Part shown: positions 30,395 through 39,910 of the stretch, in pieces | Position numbering within the stretch: position 1 is the stretch's first letter | How the letters are laid out: each line of letters starts with the position of its first letter | Assembly: GCA_963576725.1 (NCBI GenBank) | Contig: OY755241.1 | Location: forward strand, 52,517,955-52,581,954 | Reading direction: 5' to 3' | DNA: 64,000 nucleotides | Source of the DNA: Azorinus chamasolen | Taxonomy: Eukaryota > Mollusca > Bivalvia > Cardiida > Solecurtidae | Made by a program: the position numbers and the translations under genes | The notes under the pieces: model-generated | The model's input: the letters and a program-made list of their open reading frames with translations, nothing else | Database searches by the model: none | Told to the model about the DNA's origin: nothing

Positions 30395-31057
30395 ATGGCG
30401 TCCGAATCAACGGGAATAGGCGACGGGGGCACGGGAAGCATGGGGCCAAGAAGGAATGTGAATAAAGTTGCTCCGAAGGCTGCACCGCCGAAGGAGAACC
30501 GCGACCCGAACCACCTGAATGATCACCTGACAGTCGACTATCACAGCGTGTTTGCGGAGCCCACAACATCACCCCGCAGTTTTGACTGTACGTGGGAGTT
30601 CTCCGAGCTGTGCTATGACATGTGCTTTCAGTGCTTCTACGGCATTTTCTCCACGCTGTGTGGTTGTTGGATCGCCATGTACTGGGGACTTCAAATGGTC
30701 CCTTTCTTGTTCACAAACGTCTGGTGTCTGACGCCTTGTAACACTGTATTGAAAGTAGTCTGTGGCTACTGGTGTAAGACATTCTGGCTTTTAATGGCGC
30801 GTTGTTGCATCGCGCCATATACAAAAGCTTGTGCGCCCTTTTTCAGATTTTGTGGAGACGGGCTAAAGAACCCGCCACAGACTCCACCAATTTTCCCTAC
30901 CGGTAAAAGACGGCCCAAGCCGGCACCAGCGCCGGTTGAACCGAAAGAGGAACCAGAAGTGGAGGTTATTGTCGCCCCATTGCTGGACAAGCGGCATTTC
31001 GATGACTATGACAAGGAGAAAATCGCACGATCTGTTCGCCGACAGATGTTATTGTAA
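30395..31057 (+). CDS. CAV: Caveolin-family protein, single coding exon, 220 aa
   Basis: Caveolins are monotopic membrane proteins that oligomerise and build caveolae and scaffold signalling proteins. Start chosen at 30395 (AACATGG). The N-terminus (residues 1-40) is Gly/Pro/Lys-rich. Residues 41-64 (HLTVDYHSVFAEP...SFD) match the caveolin signature segment around F-x-D-V-I-A-E-P; here it is the diverged Y-H-S-V-F-A-E-P. Residues 67-110 hold W, G and hydrophobic residues of the scaffolding and intramembrane hairpin (IAMYWGLQMVPFLF, then NVWCLTPC, where caveolins have HIWAVVPC). Residues 111-153 continue the C-terminal domain. Fourteen cysteines between 65 and 153 are possible palmitoylation sites. 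About 65 residues beyond the usual end are Pro/Lys/Glu-rich (PPQTPPIFP, KPAPAPVEPKEEPEVEV). Vertebrate CAV1 is 178 aa. Orthology to a particular vertebrate paralogue cannot be assigned. Confidence 0.93.
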   Translation: MASESTGIGDGGTGSMGPRRNVNKVAPKAAPPKENRDPNHLNDHLTVDYHSVFAEPTTSPRSFDCTWEFSELCYDMCFQCFYGIFSTLCGCWIAMYWGLQMVPFLFTNVWCLTPCNTVLKVVCGYWCKTFWLLMARCCIAPYTKACAPFFRFCGDGLKNPPQTPPIFPTGKRRPKPAPAPVEPKEEPEVEVIVAPLLDKRHFDDYDKEKIARSVRRQMLL

Positions 31058-31247
31058 CAAACCATTTTTTCTGTAACAGTACAGAATCGACAGATGTAGT
31101 AACAAACATATGTTCAGTACTTGTACAGATGCTACTGTAACAAACCGTTTTCTGTTATAGTATAGATGTTATTGTAACAAACTGTTTTTTTGGTACTTGA
31201 ACAGATGTTATTGTAACAAACAACTTTTTTCTGTTATAGTACAGATG
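31041..31247 (+). repeat. Tandem repeat overlapping the caveolin stop codon
   Basis: Five imperfect units, each with CAGATGTTATTGTAACAAAC then TTTTTTCTGTTATAGTA. Starts are near 31043, 31091, 31125, 31163 and 31202. The first unit supplies the last codons (RRQMLL) and TAA of caveolin. Confidence 0.8.
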
Positions 31248-31569
31248 AAACCCTGTCGCTGCAAACGTTGTCGTCTGCTAGTTTTCAATTGTTGACCCAT
31301 CATGCTATCCAAAAATGATATCCGCTGAAAAATTCAGTACAATCATTTTTAAAAGTTATCCAGCTGGCTGACACTTGAGACACTACTGATCAAGTGGCAA
31401 AACAGCTTGGATCATGACGAGATACCGAGTTACTCGGCGTCACATCTGGATCCACGTGGTTTGCAAATGCCGAGTCAAGAGGCGTATAGCATGGAAAAGG
31501 GTAATTTTGTATTTTCCTTCAAGAATCTTTAATCATAACATTCTTACTGTAGGGGGAATTATACATATA

Positions 31570-31768
31570 CAGTAAACCTCTCTATAACGGCCACTAGATT
31601 ACATCAATTATTTTGTGTTAAAGGCAGATGGCTGCTTAAAGCAAGGTGAAAGTAAACAACGCTGCTATAGGAGCGTTCTGTTTTACTTCCACCTTGCTTT
31701 AAGCAGCCACCTGCCTTAATACCAACTAATCAACACAATTTAGTGGCCGTTATAGAGAGGTTTTCCTG
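31570..31768. mobile_element. Pogo-like MITE, family C
   Basis: CAGTAAACCTCTCTATAACG at the left, GAGAGGTTTTCCTG at the right, TA outside both. Core GCTGCTATAGGAGC. 199 bp. Confidence 0.8.
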
Positions 31769-31786
31769 TACATGCATGTAATCATA

Positions 31787-32036
31787 TTAAGCCTATACTC
31801 CATGAATATTCATGTAAGAAATAATGACACCATGAATATTAATTAGAACGTTTTTATAGCGGTACATGGACACAGGAATGATTGTCCGTAGTCAAAACTA
31901 TATCAAATCAGATATATGTTATATTATAAGCCAACAGAGCAGACCCTGATCAGACAGCTCCTACAGGAGCCGTCTGATCTGGGTCTTCTCTGTTTGCAAA
32001 AGCATAGAAATGTGTATTTATGGAGTAAAGGGCTAA
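31787..32036 (+). mobile_element. Family A element (gamma/alpha)
   Basis: TTAAGCCTATACTCCATGAA to TGGAGTAAAGGGCTAA. Core GCTCCTACAGGAGC in GACA...CGTC arms. 250 bp. Confidence 0.75.
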
Positions 32037-32511
32037 CATGGAGCCATTCGGTTTGTTTAATATCTACTGTTAAGAAGACGGGTACTTGAGCATTAGGTCA
32101 AGTGGATATGCCAGTTTGACAAACAATATTGAATTTTATCTTAAAGTGGTAGATGAACCGTATGTATTTGGTATAAAAGAGTTTTCTCCCCATACAGTGC
32201 TGATTTAGAGTTTATCTGCAATTTCAAAAGTGTTTAAAAAATTAACGCCGGGTAATTTTATCTCTCTGCTGAGTCAAGTATTTTTTTTTTATTTTTCAAT
32301 ATTTCCAGAAAACCTTCATTCTAAACTCCGCAAACAAGTTTAAACAGAAGATAACAAGTTGAAGATTTATTAGGTCCTTGATACCCTTCGTTCAACTGAA
32401 AATGAATAGATAAGATAATAACCTTCACATAATAAACGCTCACATTTCATTAACCAACAATATGTGTAAGACTCAATTTAACACAATGGCTGATCTGTTT
32501 CGAAACAACTA
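32037..32511. other. Gene-free AT-rich stretch
   Basis: Nothing recognised. Confidence 0.35.
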
Positions 32512-32955
32512 CATTCAAACCTCTCTATACCGGACGTTCCGATTAGTATCAATTTCGGACCGTAAGACAGGCGGCAGATTAATGCAGAGTGAAAGTCATG
32601 CAGAAAGCTCCTTTGGGAGCTTTTTGCATGACTTTCACCCTGCATTAACCCTTTCCCTGTTCAATATTTAGGCCAAATTTCAATACCTACTGAATATTCA
32701 TTAACAAAATAGTTATACAGAAATATGGTAGGTGGAACATGGAGGATATTTTAGAAAGCAAAGAAACAGATCTATCAATTTATATAAGCAAACAGAGCAG
32801 ACCCTGATCAGACGGCTCCTCTATGAGCCGTCTGATCTCGGTCTACTCTTTTTTCAAATGCGTGAAAACACGTTTATATGAGGGAAAGGGTTAAGCAACC
32901 ATCTGTCTAGAACAAGTATTCCTCGCTAAAGTTCCGGTTTAGAGTGGTTTTATTG
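32512..32955. mobile_element. Pogo-like MITE, family D, carrying a nested family A element
   Basis: Left CATTCAAACCTCTCTATACC, right GGTTTAGAGTGGTTTTATTG, TA outside. Inner hairpin CAGAAAGCTCCTTTGGGAGC. The CCTGCATTAAGCAACC of other copies is interrupted at TTAA by 32645-32894. Confidence 0.8.
32645..32894 (+). mobile_element. Family A element (beta/alpha) nested at a TTAA with duplication
   Basis: TTAACCCTTTCCCTGTTCAA to GAGGGAAAGGGTTAA, 250 bp. TTAA at both ends, while intact family D copies have a single TTAA at the same place. Confidence 0.85.
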
Positions 32956-33081
32956 TACTGTTAACTAACGTTCAATGAATGCCATTCATCATGGGCTGTT
33001 GAGATATTGAGTCCTTGAAGTGGCATGTTTGAAGTTCTGCAGGTAATTGGCTGACTATTTGTGTAAAGTATCGAGTATGTA

Positions 33082-33310
33082 CAGAGCAACAGATAAAGAC
33101 GCGTACTCAATTACTAAAATCGCCATTTCTCCGCCAAATTCTATGTTTTGATCACTCTTTAGAATCGTCTTGAAGCCCTATGTTGTGACTGCTCTTTAGA
33201 ATCGTCTCAAAGAGAAGATTCTAAAGAATGGTAACTTCATAGGGGTTGGTGGAGAAATAAAGAAGTTATTCTTGAACATGTTTTAATTTGCGCATCTTAT
33301 CTGGACCTTT
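33082..33310. mobile_element. Foldback element, family F (arm duplicated)
   Basis: CAGAGCAACAGATAAAGACG left end. The arm segment CTCTTTAGAATCGTCT occurs twice in direct order before the hairpin closes. Right end GCGCATCTTATCTGGACC. Confidence 0.65.
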
Positions 33311-33387
33311 TGTACAATTCAACCCTTTGCCGAATAGAAATATATAATGAGATGAGTGTGTGACTACAAGAATATGTTATAAAGTAC

Positions 33388-33578
33388 CAGAGCTACAGAT
33401 AACGATGCGTACCTAATTTCTAAAAATCGTCATTTCTCCACCACACCCTATACTGTGACCACTCTTTAGAATCGTCTCTTCGAGACGAATCTAAAGAGTG
33501 GTCACAGTATAGGGTTTGGTGCAGAAATAAATCAGTTATTCTTGAAAATGTTTAACTTTACGCATCTTATCTAGAGCT
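33388..33578. mobile_element. Foldback element, family F (complete)
   Basis: CAGAGCTACAGATAACGATG left, ACGCATCTTATCTAGAGCTC right. Hairpin CTATACTGTGACCACTCTTT ... AATCGTCTCTTCGAGACG. Confidence 0.8.
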
Positions 33579-34082
33579 CTGAATGTTAAGTACATAAAGT
33601 ACCTGGAACCCGTCTTGCGAAAGATTATCGTGAGTTCTAATATACAATGAGTCGACGATCGCAACTGGGAGTTACGATCGTCGTATGTTAGACTTTAGCC
33701 TTATTTGTAGCACACTAGAACAGTAATTTATCGGCTATGTGAAAAGTAGCGATTGTCGAAAATTGAACTTACGAGAAATTTCCTGGTGCATTATTTCGTA
33801 AGACAGATCCAGGCTTATTTTGTCGAACAGGATGTATGTGTTTCTTTACAGAATATCATCATCAAGTGCTATATATTGCCATGATTGTTTGTTCCATGTG
33901 TTATTATATATTGCAGCTGTTATTCAATTCAAATAATGTATTGCATATATGTGCTGATAGCAAACAAATATCCATGGGCAGTAGACATGAATTCTTTGCA
34001 GCGGAAACGTGTTTACAAGGAGTTTAAAATACAATTTTATTAGACTATAATGGAATTGATATAACCTGTTCTTTTTACTACA
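33579..34082. other. Gene-free stretch
   Basis: A short palindrome-rich piece (CGACGATCGCAACTGGGAGT and ACGATCGTCG) at about 33650-33690; otherwise nothing. Confidence 0.35.
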
Positions 34083-34131
34083 CAAATTTGCAAGGTGCAA
34101 AATTAGTAATTACTTGTTGCAGTTGCAATTA

Positions 34132-34451
34132 CAGTTGAACTTCGATATCTCGAACTTCAAGGGACCATACAAATTAGTTCGAGATAAGAGAGGTTCGACT
34201 CATCCGATTTATAATCTGACAAATATCTCAAGTTCACAGCTTAATGCAGGTCTAAAGTAATGCTGAAAGCTCCTGCAGGAGATTTCAGCATTACTTTACA
34301 CCTACATTAAGTTGCCACGTGTGTTTCTAGATATGTGTAGTGATATATTTTAAAAAATATAATGTATTGTAAATTTTGGAAGGACTGAACTTTTAGTTCG
34401 AGTTATCCCGAAGTTCGAGTTATTCGAGTTCGAGATATCGAAGTTCAACTG
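34132..34451. mobile_element. Pogo-like MITE, family I
   Basis: Ends CAGTTGAACTTCGATATCTC and complement, TA on both sides. The core GCTTAATGCAGGTCTAAAGT with GCTCCTGCAGGAGA is the same inner hairpin as family D, but the outer 100 bp on each side is different. 320 bp, non-coding. Confidence 0.8.
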
Positions 34452-34747
34452 TACTTGTTGCGACTGTAATTACTTACTGCAGATATAATAACTTATTGCA
34501 GGTGTAATTACTTGCTGGAGGTATAATTACCTGTTGGAGAACTTAATGAATACAATTGTAGTTTATTAAAACAATCGTCATTACTTGTTGTAGTCATGTT
34601 TTGCAGTTGCAATTATTTGTCGCAGCTTTATTTTACTTATTGCAGGTGTAATTATTTATTATAAGCGTAATTGATTATTGCAGGTACAATTATTTATTGC
34701 GTGTGTACTTATTTATTGTTGCAGTAATTACTTTATTGCATGGATTA

Positions 34748-36612
34748 ATTCAGTTTCAGTTTTATTAGCAACTCGGCAAACACATTGCCTTTGGCCATTT
34801 ACAAAACAAGTTAGTCAAATATGGCCAAGACATACAAAAAGGATATTATACAAATGTATATATAAACTAAACATTCGCATACAGTGTATACTATAATAAC
34901 ATTCCTATCGACTAAGAAACAGCATCCAGAGCGTCCAAGGACTCTTTTCTAATTTTTTGTGCATGATAAATAAAATTTGCAATGTTACATATAACCTTTT
35001 TATTACTCGAAGACATTAGGTTGGTAAACCTATTAACATTAGGCCAAGACGTATTATTAATATAGGTAGATCTGATATTAGAATATTTTGTACAGCACAT
35101 AAAAAAATGATATTCGGACTCTACAGCGTTTAGATTGCAGAGTTTACAAATCCGATCTTCCCTAGGGATATTAATATATCTGCCCGTTTCAATTTCTAAA
35201 TTGTGTGAGCCTAAACGAAACCTGGCCAATTCCTTTCTTTTGGAATCATTTAAAATGACAGAAAGGTAATTTTCAAATTTAAATTCCTTTTTAAATTTAC
35301 TGTAATATAATAACTTTGGAGTATTATTCACACAATCATTCCATGTTTGGAGATATTGGTCATTAATACGCTGTTTAATATTATAGAACACATTAAGATT
35401 AATGCTAGGATCATCATAAATATCACCATGTCCCAGACTATTGACGTAATCCCTAATTTTGAAAGCCCAACTCCCTGACACATTATTCAGCACAAGGTCA
35501 TTATAAACCCTCGCAATCAATGAGTTCGGATAACTTTTAATTTTAAGCCAAAACTTTAAAGCTCTTTGTTTGCATAATATTGAAAGGGGAAACCTACCCA
35601 GTTCCCCTTATTCCGCTATATTAGGTGTCTGTTGCCGAAAACCGAGCAGAAATTTACAGAATTTATTATGTATCTTATCGATATCTTTAAAATCATAAAT
35701 TCCCCATACTTCTGATCCATAGAGTAAAATAGGAACTACCATCGAGTCAAAAAGTGATAACTTAGTCGAAATATCCAGATCAACTCTGCTGAAAATAGAT
35801 ATTAAGCTGTTGTATGCTCGTAAGGCTTGCTCGTGAAGCGTTCTGACTGCAAGTTTTAAATTTCCGGTGTATGCAAATCTTACCCCTAAGTAACAAAAAC
35901 TATCAACAATTTCTAATCGTTCACCATTGACGAAAAAATTATACTTATGTTTACTTTTTCTTTTTTCAAAAATACATACTTTTGTTTTGGAAACATTAAT
36001 TTTTAGGCCCCATTTAGAAGAGTATTGATAAACACTGTCTAATTGAGACTGTAAACTATTTTGATTAGTAGTAAGAAGTACAATATCGTCAGCGAATAGA
36101 AGCATATAAACTGATAAGAGATCTAGATCACCATCTGTTAAATTGTTAATATCAATACAGTCCTCGATATCATTCACGAACAAAATAAAGAGAAGAGGCG
36201 ATAACGGTTCCCCCTGTTTCAATCCAAGTGATATATCAAAAAACTCAGAATACGACATATTTGAGCTTCGTACGCAAGCTTTAACATTTGAGTATATGGC
36301 TTTTATCATCCTTATCATTTTACAGCTAATTCCTGATGCAATTAACTTAACCCAAAGAGCGTCATGATTCACCGTATCAAAGGCCTTTTCATAATCAATA
36401 AAGGCACAAAATAGTTTAGAATTATTGGACAAAACCTTTTGGATGATGGCATGTAAAATAAAAATGCTATCAGAAGTACTCCGATTTTCCCTAAAACCAA
36501 ACTGTGCGGGATTGAACATATTCTCGTTTTCACACCATTTATTTATTCTATTCCTTAGAGTGAGGGAGAATAACTTCGCTAAAACATTAATCAAAGAAAA
36601 ATATGTGTTACA
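34748..36612 (-). mobile_element. 5'-truncated non-LTR retrotransposon (LINE)
   Basis: Minus-strand element whose 3' tail ends GCTAATAAAACTGAAACTGA, a short repeated tail usual in CR1/L2/Jockey-type LINEs. The 5' end is cut within the reverse transcriptase domain. No endonuclease domain. No clear target duplication in the repetitive flank. Confidence 0.8.
34912..36609 (-). pseudogene. LINE reverse transcriptase ORF, truncated, one in-frame stop
   Basis: Minus strand. The first segment (36594-35608) holds RT motifs: INVLAKLFSLTLRNRI, GFRENRSTSD, FIDYEKAFDTV (about residues 65-75), GLKQGEPLSPLLF (124-136), FADDIVLL with catalytic Asp-Asp (167-174) and FCYLGVRF. A TAA at 35608-35610 stops it. 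The same frame then continues (GELGRFPLSILCKQ...) to the stop near 34912, with a Cys/His cluster (CKLC..., HFFMCC) of the C-terminal zinc-knuckle type. Only one nonsense codon and no frameshift, so it is a young dead copy. Low-complexity AT-rich codons fit the host. Confidence 0.88.
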
Positions 36613-36720
36613 GATGTTGCTAAATACTTGTTGCAGGTGTAAATACTTGTTGCAGGTGTAAATACTTGTTGCAGGTGTAAATGCTTTTGTAGGTGTTATT
36701 ATTTATTGCATGCAACGGGC

Positions 36721-37202
36721 AGTTGCATAATTTTGCATTTTCGTTAAGTTGCAAATCAAGGATTATTAAGTCTTCCATGTCCACCCGAATATAACAATAT
36801 CATTAAGCCGCAGTTTTCGAAAATTCTGTGGCCAATCAGAGTTGGTTATTCAGTTTTTCCTTTTTCGTGAAGAACTGATTATTGCCGCCAAAATGAAACT
36901 GCGGTTTAAATCGGTTAGACTGCAAATGACAACGTCACAAGTCATCATTTAATAGAATGGCTTCGCTGACGCTTCGCACAGTCTATATATTTCATGAAGA
37001 CTTGTCATAATGCAGTCTAACCTATATGAAAAGCAGCGAAGCACCAGATCAGACGCAGCGCTTTAATAACATGCAACTGATCTTACTCTGCACAGTTTGT
37101 TGCAAACTGTGAATGTGTATCATAACAATCGTATGTAATGTATTTCTTTGGAGTATCTTACCTTTCCAAAGCTATCTGTGATAAGTTGATGACGTATCTC
37201 TT
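36721..37202. other. Gene-free stretch
   Basis: Imperfect inverted pair (AAACTGCGGTTTAAATCGGT near 36896 and GCCGCAGTTTTCG near 36807) suggests an old foldback. A decayed family G copy is near 37040. Confidence 0.35.
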
Positions 37203-37599
37203 TTAACCCCTTCCATTACGCTCTGTTTGCAAATGTATGAATATCAGTTGGCTGAATTCTATAATGGCAAAATGAACAGGGATTGTTTTACCTTGGCAAA
37301 AACTGTAGAATCAGATCTCTATTATTTCATAAGCAAGCGGAGCAGACCCTGATCAGACGGCTACTACAAGGGCCATCTGATCTGGGTCTACTCTGTCTAT
37401 ACAGAGCTCCAGGTATGATGCATAAATTAAATATTTTCAAGAAAAACTCCTTTATTTCTCCAATCCAACCCTATACTTTGACAATTCTTTAGAATCGTCT
37501 TTCCGAGACGATTCTAAAGAGTGGTGGCAGTATAGGGTTTTGTATTTGGGTAACGCACCTTTATCTGCAGCTCTCCGTTTATCTGGGGGAATGTGTTAA
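37203..37599 (+). mobile_element. Family A element split by a family F element
   Basis: TTAACCCCTTCCATTACGCT left, hairpin GACGGCTACTACAAGGGCC, then after CTCTGTCTA the family F element 37399-37577, then CGTTTATCTGGGGGAATGTG and TTAA. Confidence 0.65.
37399..37577. mobile_element. Foldback element, family F, nested
   Basis: CAGAGCTCCAGGTATGATGC left, CACCTTTATCTGCAGCTC right. Hairpin AGAATCGTCTTTCCGAGACG. Confidence 0.7.
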
Positions 37600-37796
37600 C
37601 CCTTTTGTTCATAGATGCCCACTGTAACACATTTTACGAACAAAGTAGACCCAGATCAGACGGTTCTTTTAGGAGTCATCTGTTTTGTTTGCTTGCCACG
37701 GCCTAAATTCCTTTCGCTCATAAGCCATTATAAAAAGCATGTAATTAAAATTTATAATGTCATTCTTTATACATGAATATTCACGAGATAGAGAGA
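37596..37796 (+). mobile_element. Family A element (decayed right half)
   Basis: TTAACCCTTTTGTTCATAGA, GTAGACCCAGATCAGACGG, loop TTCTTTTAGGAGTC. Confidence 0.5.
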
Positions 37797-37930
37797 TATT
37801 CGGAGCTGTGAAACACCAATAAACCCCAGAAAACAACATACATTTCTTGTTTTCCTTCTGCACCAGCTATAACATATTTCTCAACCACTGTGTGAAATCA
37901 ATTCATGACCAGACTGTTGTTCACCAGATA

Positions 37931-38135
37931 CAGTAAAAACTCTCTATAACGGCCACTAAATTACATCCAATATTTTTTTGTTAAAGGCAGGTGACTGCTT
38001 AAAGCAAGGTGAAAGTAAAACAGAACGCTCCTATAGGAGCGTTCTGTTTTACTTTCACATTGCTTTAAGCAATAACCTGCCCTAAATACCAACTAATCAA
38101 CACAATTTAGTGGCCGTTATAGAGAGGTTTTACTG
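37931..38135. mobile_element. Pogo-like MITE, family C (near-consensus)
   Basis: CAGTAAAAACTCTCTATAAC and complement, TA both sides. Exact core GCTCCTATAGGAGC at 38027-38040. Confidence 0.88.
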
Positions 38136-38193
38136 TACCATTAGGTAATTCTCTACCTGATAGCAGAGACCATAATTATAACATTAAACACTA

Positions 38194-38393
38194 CAGTAAA
38201 AAAACTCTAAACCGGGCGTTAAATTCTGTGTAAATAACGGTCTTGGAGGTGGCAGCTTAATGCAGGTTGAAAGTCATGAAGAAAGCTCCTCTAGGAGCTT
38301 TCTGCATGACTTTCACCTTGCATTAAGCAACCACCTGCCTAAAAGTATCAAAATTCTCCTCTACTAGAAATTCGGTTTAGAGGGGGTTTACTG
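38194..38393. mobile_element. Pogo-like MITE, family D (near-consensus)
   Basis: CAGTAAAAAAACTCTAAACC left, GGTTTAGAGGGGGTTTACTG right, TA both sides. Inner GAAAGTCATGAAGAAAGCTC around CTCTAGGAGC. Confidence 0.85.
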
Positions 38394-38399
38394 TATATA

Positions 38400-38572
38400 C
38401 ACGCCTTTTAACGCCCTTGCAAACAGAATAGACTCAGATCAGACGACTCCTGTAGGAGATATCTGACCAGGGACTGCTCTGTTTGCTTAATATAGATCTG
38501 ATTCTAGACTACAGTTTTTGCCTGGGATCACATGTCATTGTAAAAATAGTCAATAAATATTCCTGATGTTAT
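38400..38572 (+). mobile_element. Family A element (left TTAA lost)
   Basis: CCCTTGCAAACAGAATAGAC, GACGACTCCTGTAGGAGATA, CTGCTCTGTTTGCTTA. Confidence 0.55.
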
Positions 38573-38685
38573 TACAATGTATTTTATGTTTAATTGTGTG
38601 AATTCTATCGGCGAATTCGCATGTCTAGCGATAACAGTTTAGATCTGGATTAGACTGAAACTGTTATAGGCGGGTAACTAATGAG

Positions 38686-38898
38686 TTAACTCATTCCCTC
38701 CTAGCCTAGTTTTAGACCCAACTTCTTTGAATTAATCTACCGAAAAAGGAACATTAACTATAGAAAATGAGAATGTTAGAATTGTGTTGTTTTGAGACCA
38801 TTGTGATAAATAGAGCAAATGCTCTATTTTTCACAATGGTTTCAATGTATGAGTTTTACTGAGGCGCAAAAACGCGTCAGTAGGAGAGAGTGGGTTAA
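38686..38898 (+). mobile_element. TTAA hairpin element, family B (apex deleted)
   Basis: TTAACTCATTCCCTCCTAGC left, AGGAGAGAGTGGGTTAA right. Hairpin GATAAATAGAGCAAATGCTC lacks the CTCCTATAGGAG apex. Confidence 0.75.
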
Positions 38899-38991
38899 TT
38901 CACTAAACATATTTGGTTGGCAATAAATTGTTCCAAAACCTTAAAACAAAAAGTACAATAACGGGACAGTTTTGATACCACCCCACTAGAA

Positions 38992-39160
38992 TTAGCCCTT
39001 TACTCCACAAAGATGACTTTTAGCGCATTCGCAGATGGTGTAGATGCAGATCAGAGGGATCCTGTAGGAACCCTCTGATCAACGTCTGCTCTGTTTGCTT
39101 TCGATATAACACTACTGTTTCTACAGGAGCCGTCTGATCAGGATAGTTGAGGATGCCCGA
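38992..39160 (+). mobile_element. Family A/E-like element
   Basis: CCCTTTACTCCACAAAGATG, stem GATCAGAGGGATCCTGTAGG, then a second arm scrap CTACAGGAGCCGTCTGATCA. Confidence 0.5.
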
Positions 39161-39252
39161 TAGTGCCAGTACGACATATCAATTATATTCTAAGCGGGAT
39201 TATATCGGAGAAGGACTTATCCAATAAAATATTTCCATTGAATGGTTCAACA

Positions 39253-39480
39253 ATTAACACTTTCTCTCTCACAAACGCCTTTTCATGTCTTTAGCAAACA
39301 GGGAAGACCCAGATTTAGGAGCTGTCTTGGCAGGGTCTGCTCTGTTTGCTTAGTGATTTCTGTAGATTTGATTGTACAGTTTCCATGGTTAAAAAGGACT
39401 GGCTTTTATTTTATTGATTCTATCCATGAATATTGACGAGGTGATAAACTCCTGAATAAATGTTTATGAGAGAAAGGTAG
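39253..39480 (+). mobile_element. Family A element (hairpin shortened)
   Basis: TTAACACTTTCTCTCTCACA, AGACCCAGATTTAGGAGCTG, CAGGGTCTGCTCTGTTTGCT. Confidence 0.5.
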
Positions 39481-39545
39481 AAACACTACAAAAGAAAAAC
39501 TCTCTTTATCAAACTTCGTCCTCCTGTGAAAAAAAGTCTGCTCAA

Positions 39546-39719
39546 ATTTAGATCTGGGTCCATGCTTATAAAGCTTTTTAGTTGAGTCTGAGTTTGTTCT
39601 CAACCTTTTGATTAGTCAGATTTTTGATTGGCCTGCCTTTGGCTTAAATCTGACCAATCAAAAACTTGAGAACAAACTCAGACTCAACTAAAGGTTTTAT
39701 AAGCATGGAAACAGGTGCC
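39546..39719. mobile_element. Family H foldback (long copy)
   Basis: CCATGCTTATAAAGCTTTTT and complement. Inner AGTTGAGTCTGAGTTTGTTC and GATTGGCCTGCCTTTGG. About 170 bp, stem over 60 bp. Confidence 0.75.
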
Positions 39720-39762
39720 ATTGTGACTATTTCCAAAACTATTTGGATTTAACGGTTCAGCA

Positions 39763-39910
39763 ATTAACCCTTTCCCTCATATAAACGCATTTTCATGCCT
39801 TTGACAAACATAGTATATCCAGATCAGACAGCTCCTGAAGGAGCTGTCTGATCAGGGTCTGCTCTGTTTGCTTAGTGAATTTTATATATCTGATTTTAAA
39901 GTTTCTATGT
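39763..39910 (+). mobile_element. Family A element (alpha left end)
   Basis: TTAACCCTTTCCCTCATATA, stem GATCAGACAGCTCCTGAAGG, partner GGAGCTGTCTGATCAGGGTC. Confidence 0.65.

Larger units (their letters stand above)
34083..36720 (+). repeat. Minisatellite TTGCAGGTGTAATTACTTG, split by a MITE and a LINE
   Basis: Units of about 19 bp are exact at 36617-36690 (AAATACTTGTTGCAGGTGT three times) and diverged at 34083-34131 and 34453-34745. The parts between are the insertions at 34132-34451 and about 34748-36612. Confidence 0.75.

Noticed and set aside
30282..30990. Minus-strand frames over the caveolin gene
   Set aside because: Shadows of the caveolin coding exon in another frame.
36617..36690. 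CRISPR-like direct repeats
   Set aside because: Exact 19-bp units are directly adjacent with no spacers and the genome is eukaryotic: a minisatellite. The same applies to the 43-bp array at 47343-47557.
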